DNA from: Alistipes sp.
GTDB taxonomy: Bacteria; Bacteroidota; Bacteroidia; Bacteroidales; Rikenellaceae
DNA length: 64,000 bases
Direction of reading: 5' to 3'
NCBI GenBank assembly: GCA_017938765.1
Contig: JAGBAX010000004.1
Location: 1 to 64,000, forward strand
The position numbers were made by a program, and so were the translations under genes. The notes under the pieces are model-generated. The model made no database searches and was not told the DNA's origin. It was given only the letters and a program-made list of their open reading frames with translations. Each line of letters opens with the position of its first letter. Positions within the stretch are counted from its first letter, which is position 1. This document shows positions 34,616 to 43,310 of this stretch, piece by piece.

Positions 34616-35362
34616 GTCCTGATTTGGAACTAAAATACGTCCACAATACTCACACACAATCAGTTTCTTACCAAGGCTCACCTCTACCTGGCGCTGTGGT
34701 GGGATGCGGTTGAAGCAACCGCTACAAGCATCACGCTGAACGGTAACAACAGCAAGGCCGTTACGCACCTTGCTACGGATACGGTTGTATGCTGCAAGCA
34801 GGCGGTCGTCAATCTTCTTCTTTGCAACCTCTGCCTGTGCTGCGAGCTCAGCAACCTGATCTGCAGTCTCCTCCTCAATATTTGCAAGCTCTGCGCGCTT
34901 AGCCTCAAGGTCAACATTGCGCTCAGCAATCTGAGCCTCTGTCTGCTCTACCTTAGCCTTCTTAGCCTTGATAGCTGAAGCGTACTCTCTGAGGTGCTTC
35001 TCCGCAAGGCGAATCTCAAGCTCCTGATACTCAATCTCCTTAGCGATAGCGTCAAACTCACGATTGTTACGCACATTTGCCTGCTGCTCGTTGTACTTTG
35101 CAATAAGCATATTTGCCTCGTCAATCTGACGGCGACGCTGGCGAGTAAGTGCACCAAGCTCCTCAATCTCGGCATTGATACCCTCTACACGAGTTCTAAG
35201 ACCTGCTATCTCATCGTCCAAATCCTGAACCTCATCTGGAAGCTCACCCTTTACCTTATTGATCTCGTCAATCTGAGAGTCAATCTTCTGCAACTCGTAA
35301 AGAGCCATAATCTTCTCGTACATCGAGTAATCTACCTCTGTGGTTTTCTTTGTTGTAGCCAT
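34613..35362 (-). CDS. C4-type zinc-ribbon, coiled-coil protein
   Basis: The 249-residue protein has a long antiparallel coiled coil (about 15-185). A C-terminal zinc ribbon follows with two CxxC pairs, CSGC near residue 213 and CEYC near residue 240. This is the zf-RING_7/DUF164-type family, sometimes linked to ribosome or nucleic-acid contacts in other phyla; the role in Bacteroidetes is uncertain. It lies 54 bases after the Nif3 gene and is probably the last gene of that operon. Its stop codon belongs to a dispersed inverted repeat. Confidence 0.85.
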   Translation of the reverse strand: MATTKKTTEVDYSMYEKIMALYELQKIDSQIDEINKVKGELPDEVQDLDDEIAGLRTRVEGINAEIEELGALTRQRRRQIDEANMLIAKYNEQQANVRNNREFDAIAKEIEYQELEIRLAEKHLREYASAIKAKKAKVEQTEAQIAERNVDLEAKRAELANIEEETADQVAELAAQAEVAKKKIDDRLLAAYNRIRSKVRNGLAVVTVQRDACSGCFNRIPPQRQVEVSLGKKLIVCEYCGRILVPNQD

Positions 35363-35416
35363 ATATTACTATTAATTAATATTCATCAACACAATAACAC
35401 ACTGACAGCCAAAGCA

Positions 35417-36208
35417 TTACAACGAGTAATACATTGGGTTTTCTGTCTTCGCGCTCTTATGGAGCGCAAAGTTAGTAATTTTTTTTGACATTTCCGCCAA
35501 AATATCAAATAATAAATCAATTGCGCAATATTCGCTCTCATAATGACCCACATCGCACAGCACAAAACGGCCATCGGGCAGGTAGTATTGGTTATATTTG
35601 ACATCGGCAGTAACATAGACATCACAGCCACTCGCAGCAGCCTTATCAATCATTGAGCCACCTGCGCCCGTACATATTGCAATGCGCTGAACGTCAGCCT
35701 TTACCACCTTACTATGGCGAATGGCCTTACAGCCAAGCGTCGTGCGCAGAAGGGCAAAAAAGGCTTCTATATTCATAGGCTCTGCCAACTGACCTACAAC
35801 ACCAAAGCCCGTACCGTCAGCCGCCGCCTCAAGAGTTTGCATATCCTCTACACCGAGCATCTTGCCCAGTCGCCAGCTCATACCACCAACAGTCGCATCA
35901 AGGTTTGTATGGCAAGCATAGAGGGCAATATCGTGCTTTATAGCGCGCTCAACACAACGCTCCACAACCGATGCGGAGTTAAAGCGCTTCATACCACCAA
36001 AGAGTATCGGGTGGTGGGTCACAATCATCTGGCAACCCAACTCAAGTGCCTCATCAATAACCTCATCAGTAACATCTACCGCAAGTAGCACACCACCAGT
36101 AAGTTCATCGTCGTACCTACCAACAATAAGCCCTGCATTATCATAACTCTCTTGCAGTGACAGAGGAGCAAATGCCTCTATACACTCTGTAATATCTCTA
36201 ACCTTCAT
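35417..36208 (-). CDS. Nif3-like dinuclear metal centre protein
   Basis: The 263-residue protein has the metal-ligand motifs of the Nif3/DUF34 family: IVTHHPILFGGMKR near residue 60, YACHTNLDATVGGM near residue 97 and the C-terminal DVGHYESE near residue 225. This family is often annotated as GTP cyclohydrolase I type 2, but its activity is not settled. It is shorter than the roughly 360-residue versions that carry a PII-like insert. It starts 3 bases after the MerR gene and is coupled with it. Confidence 0.88.
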   Translation of the reverse strand: MKVRDITECIEAFAPLSLQESYDNAGLIVGRYDDELTGGVLLAVDVTDEVIDEALELGCQMIVTHHPILFGGMKRFNSASVVERCVERAIKHDIALYACHTNLDATVGGMSWRLGKMLGVEDMQTLEAAADGTGFGVVGQLAEPMNIEAFFALLRTTLGCKAIRHSKVVKADVQRIAICTGAGGSMIDKAAASGCDVYVTADVKYNQYYLPDGRFVLCDVGHYESEYCAIDLLFDILAEMSKKITNFALHKSAKTENPMYYSL

Positions 36209-36211
36209 TGT

Positions 36212-36649
36212 CTACCAATCAAAAAGTGTCTGCTCACGATATGAAGGCTTTGGCGCCTCAACTGCTGGCTGTGCTACCTCAGCGGAAGCTACTGGTTCAA
36301 CAGCTGCTACCTCCGTCTGCTCATCAAGCGAATCACGAATAGCCACAAGCATTGAGCGGAGCGATTGCAAACGCTCTAATAGCTCCACATTTGCATTTAC
36401 CTCTGGCTTCTGTGAGCGGTCACCACGCAGGGCTCGCTTTGCACCCTCAAGGGTCATACCGCGCTCTTTAACATAGTGATAGATAAGCTTCAACGTCTCA
36501 ATATCCGACTTTGAGAATAGACGGTTGCCCTTTTTATTTCTCTGCGGCTTGAGGCATGGGAACTGAGTACCCCAATAACGAATCAGAGAAGCATTGACAT
36601 CAAACATCTCTGCCACCTCTCCCATAGTGTAAAAAATCTTATCGTCCAT
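36212..36649 (-). CDS. MerR family transcriptional regulator
   Basis: The 145-residue protein has an N-terminal MerR winged helix-turn-helix: YTMGEVAEMFDVNASLIRYW (7-26), then NRLFSKSDIETLKLI and ERGMTLEGAKRAL. The C-terminal 60 residues are variable, with an alanine and valine stretch, and have no metal-binding cysteines, so a metal-sensing role is not indicated. Small MerR proteins of this type are widespread in Bacteroidetes next to Nif3 genes. It lies 2 bases after the methyltransferase gene. Confidence 0.85.
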   Translation of the reverse strand: MDDKIFYTMGEVAEMFDVNASLIRYWGTQFPCLKPQRNKKGNRLFSKSDIETLKLIYHYVKERGMTLEGAKRALRGDRSQKPEVNANVELLERLQSLRSMLVAIRDSLDEQTEVAAVEPVASAEVAQPAVEAPKPSYREQTLFDW

Positions 36650-36651
36650 AT

Positions 36652-38013
36652 CTATAAATTATTTATTTTCAACGAATTAGGATAGTTATTATTCACTCTG
36701 CAACCTATTCTCTTAATAAATCCCAAGGCATAACCCTCACTGCACACAAGGTTTATCCCCTCGCTAAAAAGCTGTGCCGGAATATCCTTTTTTCTCATAT
36801 AGTCAAGCGCCACCTCGCTTTCAACCTCAACCGTCGGCACAACATCTCTGTTATACCACACCGACTGCGAGAGTGCCCACTCAGGCTTGAGCTTACCCTT
36901 GAATATCTGACCCATCTCCACACCAGAGTATATTACCGTAAGGCTATTTGCAAGCGAGCGTATAGTCTCAAAATACTCCGCAGGATAGGCGTAGTAACTA
37001 TCAGCAACAACCGCAAAACGCAGTAGTTCAGGGTTTACCACCCATTTTGACAACTCCTTAACTGCATCCTTTGGGGCATCAGTCATAATCTTTTTACGAG
37101 GCTTTGGAACAACGCTTCTACCGCCCACATCTCTCCTCTTACGAGCCACCGCAACAAAAAAGCCCTCACTCTTTGTCCTATGCGGAAAGAATCTAAACCC
37201 TTGAAAATCACCAACCTTCACACACTCAACACCCCACTGCTCTGGAACAGTAATCTCTGTGCTCGGCTCAATCTCCTCTCCCCACTCGGCTGTCATCTGC
37301 TCAAGCACACCCTCATCCTCTGTTGTATTGAATGTACAGGTGCTATATATCAGCACTCCACCCGCCTTGAGGCTCTTCCACGCTTGACGAAGGATATCCA
37401 TCTGTCGGGCTGCGCACATAACTACGCTCTGCGCTGTCCACTCCGCGCGGGCTGTCTCGTCCTTGCGGAACATACCTTCGCCCGAACAAGGGGCATCTAC
37501 AGCCACAACGTCTGCCCACTGCTCAAAGGCGGCAATATGTTGTGGGTCACAATTTGTCACAACAACATTTCCCAAGCCCCACTTGCGAACATTGTCGGCA
37601 AGGATATTGGCGCGGTTTCTGACATACTCATTTGCAAGTACCAGACCCCTATTCCCCACAAGGGCCGAGTATAGTGTTGTCTTACCACCAGGTGCGGCGC
37701 ACATATCTAAAATCTTTCCGCCCTCAACACCCTCTCTCTTAAGGATATGGGCTATAAACTGTGAACCCGCCTCCTGAACATAGTATCCACCTGCCGAAAA
37801 TGGTATATCAAGCGTAAACTGAGGTCTTACATCTAAATATCTACCCCACTCGCACCAAGGCACAGGAGTTCCAAAATCCGCTCCGTGCCACTTTTGTGGA
37901 TTTACACGCACAGAGACTGGCGACTCGGTATTCAGAGCCTCAATAAGCAGCTCCGTCTGCTCACCAAGCTGATTGCGCATACTATCAACAAACGATTGTG
38001 GCAGTGGCAACAT
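36652..38013 (-). CDS. RsmF/NOL1-NOP2-sun type RNA (cytosine-5) methyltransferase
   Basis: The 453-residue protein has SAM-binding DMCAAPGGKT near residue 103, the catalytic VDAPCSGEGMFRKDE near residue 172 and the motif STCTFNTTEDEGVLE near residue 222 with the second conserved Cys. The C-terminal 150 residues resemble the RsmF-specific RNA-binding domains. It methylates C5 of cytosine in rRNA or tRNA. ATG 38013 is the first codon of the conserved N-terminal helix. It is 23 bases after the nucleoside kinase gene. Confidence 0.87.
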   Translation of the reverse strand: MLPLPQSFVDSMRNQLGEQTELLIEALNTESPVSVRVNPQKWHGADFGTPVPWCEWGRYLDVRPQFTLDIPFSAGGYYVQEAGSQFIAHILKREGVEGGKILDMCAAPGGKTTLYSALVGNRGLVLANEYVRNRANILADNVRKWGLGNVVVTNCDPQHIAAFEQWADVVAVDAPCSGEGMFRKDETARAEWTAQSVVMCAARQMDILRQAWKSLKAGGVLIYSTCTFNTTEDEGVLEQMTAEWGEEIEPSTEITVPEQWGVECVKVGDFQGFRFFPHRTKSEGFFVAVARKRRDVGGRSVVPKPRKKIMTDAPKDAVKELSKWVVNPELLRFAVVADSYYAYPAEYFETIRSLANSLTVIYSGVEMGQIFKGKLKPEWALSQSVWYNRDVVPTVEVESEVALDYMRKKDIPAQLFSEGINLVCSEGYALGFIKRIGCRVNNNYPNSLKINNL

Positions 38014-38036
38014 GGTTACACTCTTTAAATCACTCT

Positions 38037-38672
38037 TTAAAACAGACTTGCCTGACGCACAGCTGGATGCTCGGCGTGAATCTCGTCAAGACGCGCATAG
38101 AGCGAGTCAAGCACCTTGATATTCTCCACAAAGTCGCTATTGTCCTTATCAATAATAAAGACCTCGCCCTCATAGTTGTTTACCCACTCATCATAGCGGT
38201 CATTAAGGCGCTTGAGGTAGTCAATATCTATATTCTGCTCATACTCCCTGCCTCGCTTACGAATCTGTCGCACAAGGGTATCAATGCTAGACTTGAGGTA
38301 AATCAGCAAGTCTGGCTTTGGAATAAGGTCTGTAGAGATGTCAAAAATCTTCATATAGGTACCAAAGTCACGTCCCGACATAAGGCCCATCTGATGAAGG
38401 TTACCCGCAAAGATGTGGGCATCCTCATAGATAGTTCTATCCTGAAAGACATTCTGCGAGCCATCCGAGAGCATATCTATCGTCTGGCGAATACGGCTTG
38501 CGAGGAAGTGCACCTGGAACTGGAACGCCCAGCGATTCATATCCTCGTAGAAGTCCGAAATATAGGGATTATCTACATCCTCATAGTACGCCTTTGCACC
38601 GTAGTGCTTTGTAAGTATCTCGGTCAGGGTTGTCTTGCCGCTACCGATATTTCCTGCAATTGCTATATACAT
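38037..38672 (-). CDS. Deoxynucleoside kinase
   Basis: The 211-residue protein has the P-loop GNIGSGKTT (8-16), a YYEDVDNPY segment, the DRTIYEDAHIF lid and substrate motif near residue 78, and RKRGREYE. This matches bacterial deoxyadenosine/deoxyguanosine kinases that salvage purine deoxynucleosides with ATP. Base preference cannot be read from the sequence. It is between trkA (18 bases upstream) and the methyltransferase gene. Confidence 0.88.
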   Translation of the reverse strand: MYIAIAGNIGSGKTTLTEILTKHYGAKAYYEDVDNPYISDFYEDMNRWAFQFQVHFLASRIRQTIDMLSDGSQNVFQDRTIYEDAHIFAGNLHQMGLMSGRDFGTYMKIFDISTDLIPKPDLLIYLKSSIDTLVRQIRKRGREYEQNIDIDYLKRLNDRYDEWVNNYEGEVFIIDKDNSDFVENIKVLDSLYARLDEIHAEHPAVRQASLF

Positions 38673-38690
38673 AATTTTGGGGCTTAAATT

Positions 38691-40025
38691 CTAATTAAAA
38701 TAGTAACCAATCTCGCTAATTGCCGATGGCATTGCAAAGACTACGACTCTATCGTAGGCGTTTATCTGCATATTGCTCGTGGCAATAAAGACCTTATCTC
38801 CACGCACCACACCACCGATAATAACATCCTCCGGAAGTTCCATATGGTCAATAGTACTCTTGGTGGCAGGCGAATTTGGCTTGACAATAAACTCCAACAC
38901 CTCCGCATCACTACCCGTAAGGCACTTTATGGCAAGCACATCAGTAGACATTGTAAAGCGGAAGATGTTTGACGCAGTGACAATCTTTTTGTTCACTATC
39001 GTATCTACGCCCACCGAGTTGGCGATGTTGATATAGTTCATATTCTCCACCTCGGCAATCACACGCTTAACTCCCATTCGCTTTGCAAGCATAGCGGTAA
39101 GAATGTTGGTCTCACTGCGACCCGTAACAGCCACAAAGGCATCCATATTTGCCAGACCCTCCTCCAACATTGCATCCGTATCACGGCCATCCTGATGGAT
39201 AATAAGCGTACGCTCAAGCATCTCAGCAAGACGATATGCCTTCTCAGCATTGTAGTCTATAAGTTTTATATTAACCTCATCTTGAAGTTCCTTGGCAATC
39301 TGAATACCGATGCGAGAACCTCCGAGAATCATCATATTGTTGATATTAACACTACTCTTACCCGACAGCGCCATAACCTCCGACACTGCACCCTGACGAG
39401 ATATCACATAGACCATATCCCCAACCATGTAGGTATCGGACGACTTAGGAATAATAGTATTACCATCGCGCATAATAGCCACTGTGCGATAGTTAAGCGA
39501 CTCCTCGTCAAAACCAGCTATAGATGCGCCTACAAGTGATGAGTTTGGCTCAAGGCGAAAGACAACAAGCGAGAGCTTACCGCCAGAAAAGTCTACAAAC
39601 TCCGTTGTTGAAGAGTGTCCCAACAAGTTGATAACCTCCTCTGCAGCAATACGTTCTGGATAGAGAAGATAGTCAATACCCATATCAATAAACATCTCCT
39701 TATTGTTCGGCTCAAGATACTCGTTATTATCAATACGAGCAATGCTCTTCTTGGCACCCAGCTGCTTTGCCATAATTGCCGAAAGGACATTATCATTCTC
39801 AATAGAGTCTACGGCTATAAATAGGTCACACCTACGCACTGAAGCCTTGCGCAACACTGCAAAGGTAGTAGCATCTCCCTCAATAGTAATCACATCAGCC
39901 AGCGTACCAAGCTCATCCAGCAACTTTGGGTCCTGGTCTATAACCGTTATATCATGTCCATTACCACTGAGCATTCTGGCAAGATGACTACCCATCTCCT
40001 CAACGCCCGAAATTACGATTCTCAT
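38691..40025 (-). CDS. trkA: Trk potassium uptake regulator TrkA
   Basis: The 444-residue protein has two RCK modules, each a Rossmann NAD-binding domain (MRIVISGVEEMGSHLA at 1-16; MMILGGSRIGIQIAKEL near residue 232) followed by a TrkA-C domain. It gates the TrkH/TrkG potassium channel on the cytoplasmic side. No trkH gene is visible beside it. ATG 40025 is used because it begins the Rossmann strand; the longer frame starts in the promoter. It heads a minus-strand series with the nucleoside kinase and methyltransferase genes. Confidence 0.92.
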   Translation of the reverse strand: MRIVISGVEEMGSHLARMLSGNGHDITVIDQDPKLLDELGTLADVITIEGDATTFAVLRKASVRRCDLFIAVDSIENDNVLSAIMAKQLGAKKSIARIDNNEYLEPNNKEMFIDMGIDYLLYPERIAAEEVINLLGHSSTTEFVDFSGGKLSLVVFRLEPNSSLVGASIAGFDEESLNYRTVAIMRDGNTIIPKSSDTYMVGDMVYVISRQGAVSEVMALSGKSSVNINNMMILGGSRIGIQIAKELQDEVNIKLIDYNAEKAYRLAEMLERTLIIHQDGRDTDAMLEEGLANMDAFVAVTGRSETNILTAMLAKRMGVKRVIAEVENMNYINIANSVGVDTIVNKKIVTASNIFRFTMSTDVLAIKCLTGSDAEVLEFIVKPNSPATKSTIDHMELPEDVIIGGVVRGDKVFIATSNMQINAYDRVVVFAMPSAISEIGYYFN

Positions 40026-40028
40026 AGA

Positions 40029-40075
40029 TTTGCAAAATTTCACACAAATTTATAAATTTGTAGCGAGAAAACAAA
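40029..40075. promoter_or_regulatory. Back-to-back divergent promoters of trkA and the 40129 gene
   Basis: A TAAATTTG box on the plus strand (40053-40060, TTTG at 40029-40032, gap 20) directly abuts a TAAATTTG box on the minus strand (40052-40045, TTTG at 40075-40072, gap 19). The two boxes form a perfect palindrome. Confidence 0.68.
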
Positions 40076-40128
40076 GGTTTAGAAAACTTTAATTTAAAAT
40101 AAATTTAAGTAAATTTTATAACTTGCTT

Positions 40129-40386
40129 ATGCCCAACTATTTAGTAGTTATACTTTTCGCTATCGGAGCAGTCGCTTTTTTCGCCATTGCACTCTCTATA
40201 ACCCTCATGGTCAAGGGTCACCATATTGAGTCAGAAATCTCCACAAATCCCAACATGAAAAAGCTCGGCATTAAGTGCGCCGTGCAGGAGACTCGTGAGG
40301 ATATAGCCGCCGAGAGCTGTGAGAGCGATAGCGTCTGCACAGGCAACTGCGCAGGCTGCGACATTGACCACAACACCGCAAAATAA
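40129..40386 (+). CDS. Small membrane protein with cysteine-rich tail
   Basis: The 85-residue protein has one N-terminal membrane helix (about 5-27), then a polar stretch with PNMKKLGIKCAVQETRED and a tail with further cysteines (ESCESDSVCTGNCAGC). Similar small membrane proteins with a KxxGIxCA motif occur in Bacteroidetes, in my recollection near respiratory genes. Function is unknown; the cysteines might bind metal or a cluster. ATG 40129 is preferred to TTG 40123. It lies 15 bases before the next gene and has its own promoter. Confidence 0.65.
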   Translation: MPNYLVVILFAIGAVAFFAIALSITLMVKGHHIESEISTNPNMKKLGIKCAVQETREDIAAESCESDSVCTGNCAGCDIDHNTAK

Positions 40387-40401
40387 TTACACTAAATACC
40401 T

Positions 40402-41544
40402 ATGAGACACCTTATTACACTTGTAGTAGCACTTATTTTAGGCGTTGCTACCCTATCGGCACAGAGTGCAAAAGATTTACCACGCACAATCTACTCTCAG
40501 GAGTGGAAGGCGGGACATATACAGGGCATTGCCGTAGATACCAAGAAGGGGTACATCTACTACTCCTTTACCACAATGCTCATCAAGGCAGACCTGCAGG
40601 GAAATATCGTCGGCACAGTAAAGGGTCTGCTTGGTCACCTCGGCTGCATTGAGTTTAACGAAGAGGATGGTCGTATATACGGCTCATTGGAGTATAAAAA
40701 CGACTCTATAGGTCGTGGCATTCTCAAGCAGGAGAACACTACAAAACACTGGGACTCGGCCTTTTATGTTGCCATTTTTGATGTAGACAAGATTACCCGC
40801 GAGGGTATGAGCGCCGAGAAGGACGGCATAATGACATCGGTATACCTTCCGACTGTTCTTGAGGATTTTGAAGCCAAAGTTGTTAGCAACGGCAAGACTC
40901 TTGAGCACCGCTACGGATGCAGTGGCTTTGACGGCATAACCTTCGGCCCTAAGTTCGGCAAGAGCGATGGCAAGCGATATCTTACTATCGCCTATGGCAT
41001 CTACGGCGACAGCACCCGCACAGACAACGACTATCAAGTTCTACTCCAGTATGACACCAAGAACTGGAAGAAGTACGAACACCCCCTCTCGCAGGAGAGT
41101 ATGCACACCTCTGGCCCTGCAAAGCCCGTAGGAAGATATTTCGTCTACACCGGCAACCACAACTGGGGAGTACAGAATATGGAGTACGATGCAACGCGCA
41201 ACTTGTGGTTCTTAGCCACTTATGAGACAAAGAAGAGCGACTTTGCAGGCTTTACACTCCACGCAATAGATGGCAACATAGCTTCCCAAAAGCAGACCCT
41301 AAAGGGTGTAGAGTACGCCAAGAAGCAGAATGTGCTTACACTCTGCGGTCGCGGCATGACAGACGCAAACCATACCGATGTGCGCGGCTGGCACTTTGAC
41401 AAAGCCGCTACAGGTATGCACGCCCTGGGCGATAACTACTTCTATATCTCTCACCGCAAACGCAATAAACCTTATCAAAGTTGTACCGCGACCCTCTACC
41501 GCTTCGTCGGTCGCGAAACAACACCGTTTGTTCTGGTTGAGTAG
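40402..41544 (+). CDS. Secreted protein of unknown function, probable beta propeller
   Basis: The 380-residue protein begins with a signal peptide (MRHLITLVVALILGVATLSAQ in two parts, cleaved after SAQ). The mature part has repeated short strands with YIYYSFTT, GRIYGSLEY, RYLTIAYGIYGD and LWFLATYE, suggesting a propeller. I see no catalytic motif, and the family is not one I can name. It probably acts in the periplasm or at the surface. It is likely cotranscribed with the small membrane protein. Confidence 0.65.
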   Translation: MRHLITLVVALILGVATLSAQSAKDLPRTIYSQEWKAGHIQGIAVDTKKGYIYYSFTTMLIKADLQGNIVGTVKGLLGHLGCIEFNEEDGRIYGSLEYKNDSIGRGILKQENTTKHWDSAFYVAIFDVDKITREGMSAEKDGIMTSVYLPTVLEDFEAKVVSNGKTLEHRYGCSGFDGITFGPKFGKSDGKRYLTIAYGIYGDSTRTDNDYQVLLQYDTKNWKKYEHPLSQESMHTSGPAKPVGRYFVYTGNHNWGVQNMEYDATRNLWFLATYETKKSDFAGFTLHAIDGNIASQKQTLKGVEYAKKQNVLTLCGRGMTDANHTDVRGWHFDKAATGMHALGDNYFYISHRKRNKPYQSCTATLYRFVGRETTPFVLVE

Positions 41545-41570
41545 CTACGAGTACTGCCCGCTTTTTTGAT

Positions 41571-41827
41571 TATATGAGTTCTGGGAGCTCGCTTACACGC
41601 TCCCCAAAAGAAACTCGGATTCGAATGTCACGTGGCGGCTTTCGCTGCCACGTGTCATCACCGACGAGGTAGCGCAGTCAAGCATTGCTTGGTGCGCGAA
41701 TAACCGAGGAGGTAACCGCCCCAAAAGTTTGAATCCGTCAACTCCTAACAGAAAGCAAGCGAATGCTTGCTTTTTTGTTTATATGAGTTCTGGGAGCTTG
41801 CTCACATAGAACTCATATAAACAAAAA
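41571..41827. repeat. Complex repeat region next to tRNA-Val
   Basis: Two 27-base direct repeats (41571-41597, 41780-41806) flank an element with outer arms CGGATTCGAA (41616) and TTTGAATCCG (41728) enclosing hairpins at 41629-41654 and about 41672-41697. The 41727-41746 stretch matches 18 of 20 bases of the tRNA-Val 3' end, in inverted orientation. A perfect 20-bp inverted repeat (41772-41791, 41808-41827) closes the region. There is no coding region between 41545 and 41858. Confidence 0.6.
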
Positions 41828-41828
41828 A

Positions 41829-41852
41829 AACACGCTACTACTGTAGCGTGTC
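41829..41852 (-). terminator. Terminator of the tRNA-Asn/tRNA-Val unit
   Basis: ACACGCTAC and GTAGCGTGT around a 4-base loop, followed on the minus strand by a T8 run, just after the tRNA-Val CCA end. Confidence 0.85.
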
Positions 41853-41858
41853 TTCTGT

Positions 41859-41936
41859 TGGTGGGAGTTGACGGATTCGAACCGCCGACCCTCTGCTTGT
41901 AAGGCAGATGCTCTGAACCAGCTGAGCTAAACTCCC
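41859..41936 (-). tRNA. tRNA-Val (TAC)
   Basis: The minus-strand cloverleaf has acceptor GGGAGTT/AACTCCC, D arm TAGCTCAG, anticodon TAC in CCTTACAAG, T arm GGTTCGAATCC and an encoded CCA end. Confidence 0.95.
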
Positions 41937-42029
41937 AAAAATATGGCTTGGGACAACAAGACTTTTTGCGTTCAACCGAAGTGCTATCCACACTACCTCG
42001 GCATCGCTCTTGCAACCCTCGCGCAAATG

Positions 42030-42103
42030 CGCCTGAACAAGGACTTGAACCTAGGACCCCATGATTAACAGTCATGTGCTCTAACCGACTGAGCTATTCA
42101 GGC
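42030..42103 (-). tRNA. tRNA-Asn (GTT)
   Basis: The minus-strand cloverleaf has acceptor GCCTGAA/TTCAGGC, D arm TAGCTCAG, anticodon GTT in ACTGTTAAT and T arm GGTTCAAGTCC. CCA is not encoded. It lies 93 bases upstream of tRNA-Val on the same strand. That gap has no recognisable gene. Confidence 0.94.
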
Positions 42104-42207
42104 ATTTTTTAGAACCATCGCAGAGTGTTCTGCGTTTTTCGTGGTGCAAATATAGGGGCTTTTTTTTTAACCACCAAACATTTTGTGAAAAAAATTAAAA
42201 AAAAGTG

Positions 42208-42215
42208 TAACTTTG
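42208..42215 (+). promoter_or_regulatory. Promoter -7 box for the DUF1573 gene, implying a leaderless GTG start
   Basis: TAACTTTG is followed by four bases and then the GTG start at 42220. No upstream in-frame ATG gives the same signal peptide. Confidence 0.55.
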
Positions 42216-42219
42216 TAGC

Positions 42220-43305
42220 GTGAAAAGAGTATTACCTATATTAATAATTCTATTCTCCGCGCTTTGTTCGGGCTCTACTATGGCTCAAGAGCGCGCATTG
42301 CACTTCGTTTCTGCACGTCACGGTTTCGGAACTATTGCCGAGGATGGCGGAGAGGTTTGTCATAATTTTGTCTTTACTAACACCTCTGACAAGCCCATAG
42401 TCGTGTTAGACGTTACGGGGGGATGTAGTTGTACGAAGGCCGTTTTCCCTCGTCAGCCTATTCTTCCAGGCAAGGGCGACAAGATAGAGATATGCTTTGA
42501 TCCAATGAATCAGCCTGAGGGCGAGTTTTTCCGCAAGATTGTTGTTACAACATCACAGGGCAGGCAGACCATTGCTATAACGGGCAACATTATACCGCGA
42601 AAGAAGAGCACCGCAGAGCAGTATCCGCTTGAGCTTGGGCAAGGGGTACGCATAGAGGTAAACTACCACTCTTTTGGGTATGTGGAGCACGGCAAGGCTA
42701 TCCGCAGCAGCTTTGGAGTGATAAATACTACAGACCGCACTCTATCGCTACACCTTATTCCGAGCGATGAGAGTGGGCTTTTAGATATCAACTACCCCAC
42801 CAAGCTCTCTGCCCATCAGAGTGCAGTGATAGACTTCGGCTACTCCCTTACTGCAGGTTGTAATAGATATGGAACACTACAAGAGGTGCTTTATGTTGAT
42901 ATAGATGGCATTCGCTCGCCTTATCCGCTAATAATCAACGGCATAGCCATTGACAGTCGCAATAATAGTACAGATAAAGAGTGGCAAAAGGTACAATTAA
43001 GCGAAAATTTTATTAAATTTGGCACATTAAAACACTCCAAAACGGCAGTTACTCGCACTATTACTGTTCACAACATAGGCTTAGAACCACTGATTATCAG
43101 ACATATAGAGTGTAACAACAAGGCCTTTGATGTAAAACTTAAGGGTAGCGCAGTAGTAAAAAGCGACTGTAGCAGCCTGATAGAGGTTAGTATTAACCCA
43201 TCAATGGCAGATTTTGGAGCTACAGTAGGAGAGATAATGATTATAACTAACGACCCGCAGCAACCCTCAAAGCGATTGAAGGTTACGGCGATAGTAGAAA
43301 AATAG
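42220..43305 (+). CDS. Secreted DUF1573 protein
   Basis: The 361-residue protein has a signal peptide (start MKRVLPILIILFSAL) ending TMAQ. A DUF1573 Ig-like module follows: HGFGTIAEDGGEVCHNFVFTNT, then the hallmark VTGGCSCTKAVFP near residue 70 and PGKGDKIEICFDP. A second, more divergent beta module (about 265-360) has FGTLKHSKTAVTRTITVHN and ends with ITNDPQQPSKRLKVTAIV. Function is unknown; DUF1573 is an envelope family common in Bacteroidetes. The start codon is GTG. The NfnA-like gene follows after 5 bases on the same strand. Confidence 0.85.
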   Translation: MKRVLPILIILFSALCSGSTMAQERALHFVSARHGFGTIAEDGGEVCHNFVFTNTSDKPIVVLDVTGGCSCTKAVFPRQPILPGKGDKIEICFDPMNQPEGEFFRKIVVTTSQGRQTIAITGNIIPRKKSTAEQYPLELGQGVRIEVNYHSFGYVEHGKAIRSSFGVINTTDRTLSLHLIPSDESGLLDINYPTKLSAHQSAVIDFGYSLTAGCNRYGTLQEVLYVDIDGIRSPYPLIINGIAIDSRNNSTDKEWQKVQLSENFIKFGTLKHSKTAVTRTITVHNIGLEPLIIRHIECNNKAFDVKLKGSAVVKSDCSSLIEVSINPSMADFGATVGEIMIITNDPQQPSKRLKVTAIVEK

Positions 43306-43310
43306 ATAGT

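Noticed and set aside
41779-42075. Minus-strand frame across tRNA-Val and part of tRNA-Asn
   Set aside because: The peptide is the usual spurious product of reading tRNA genes.
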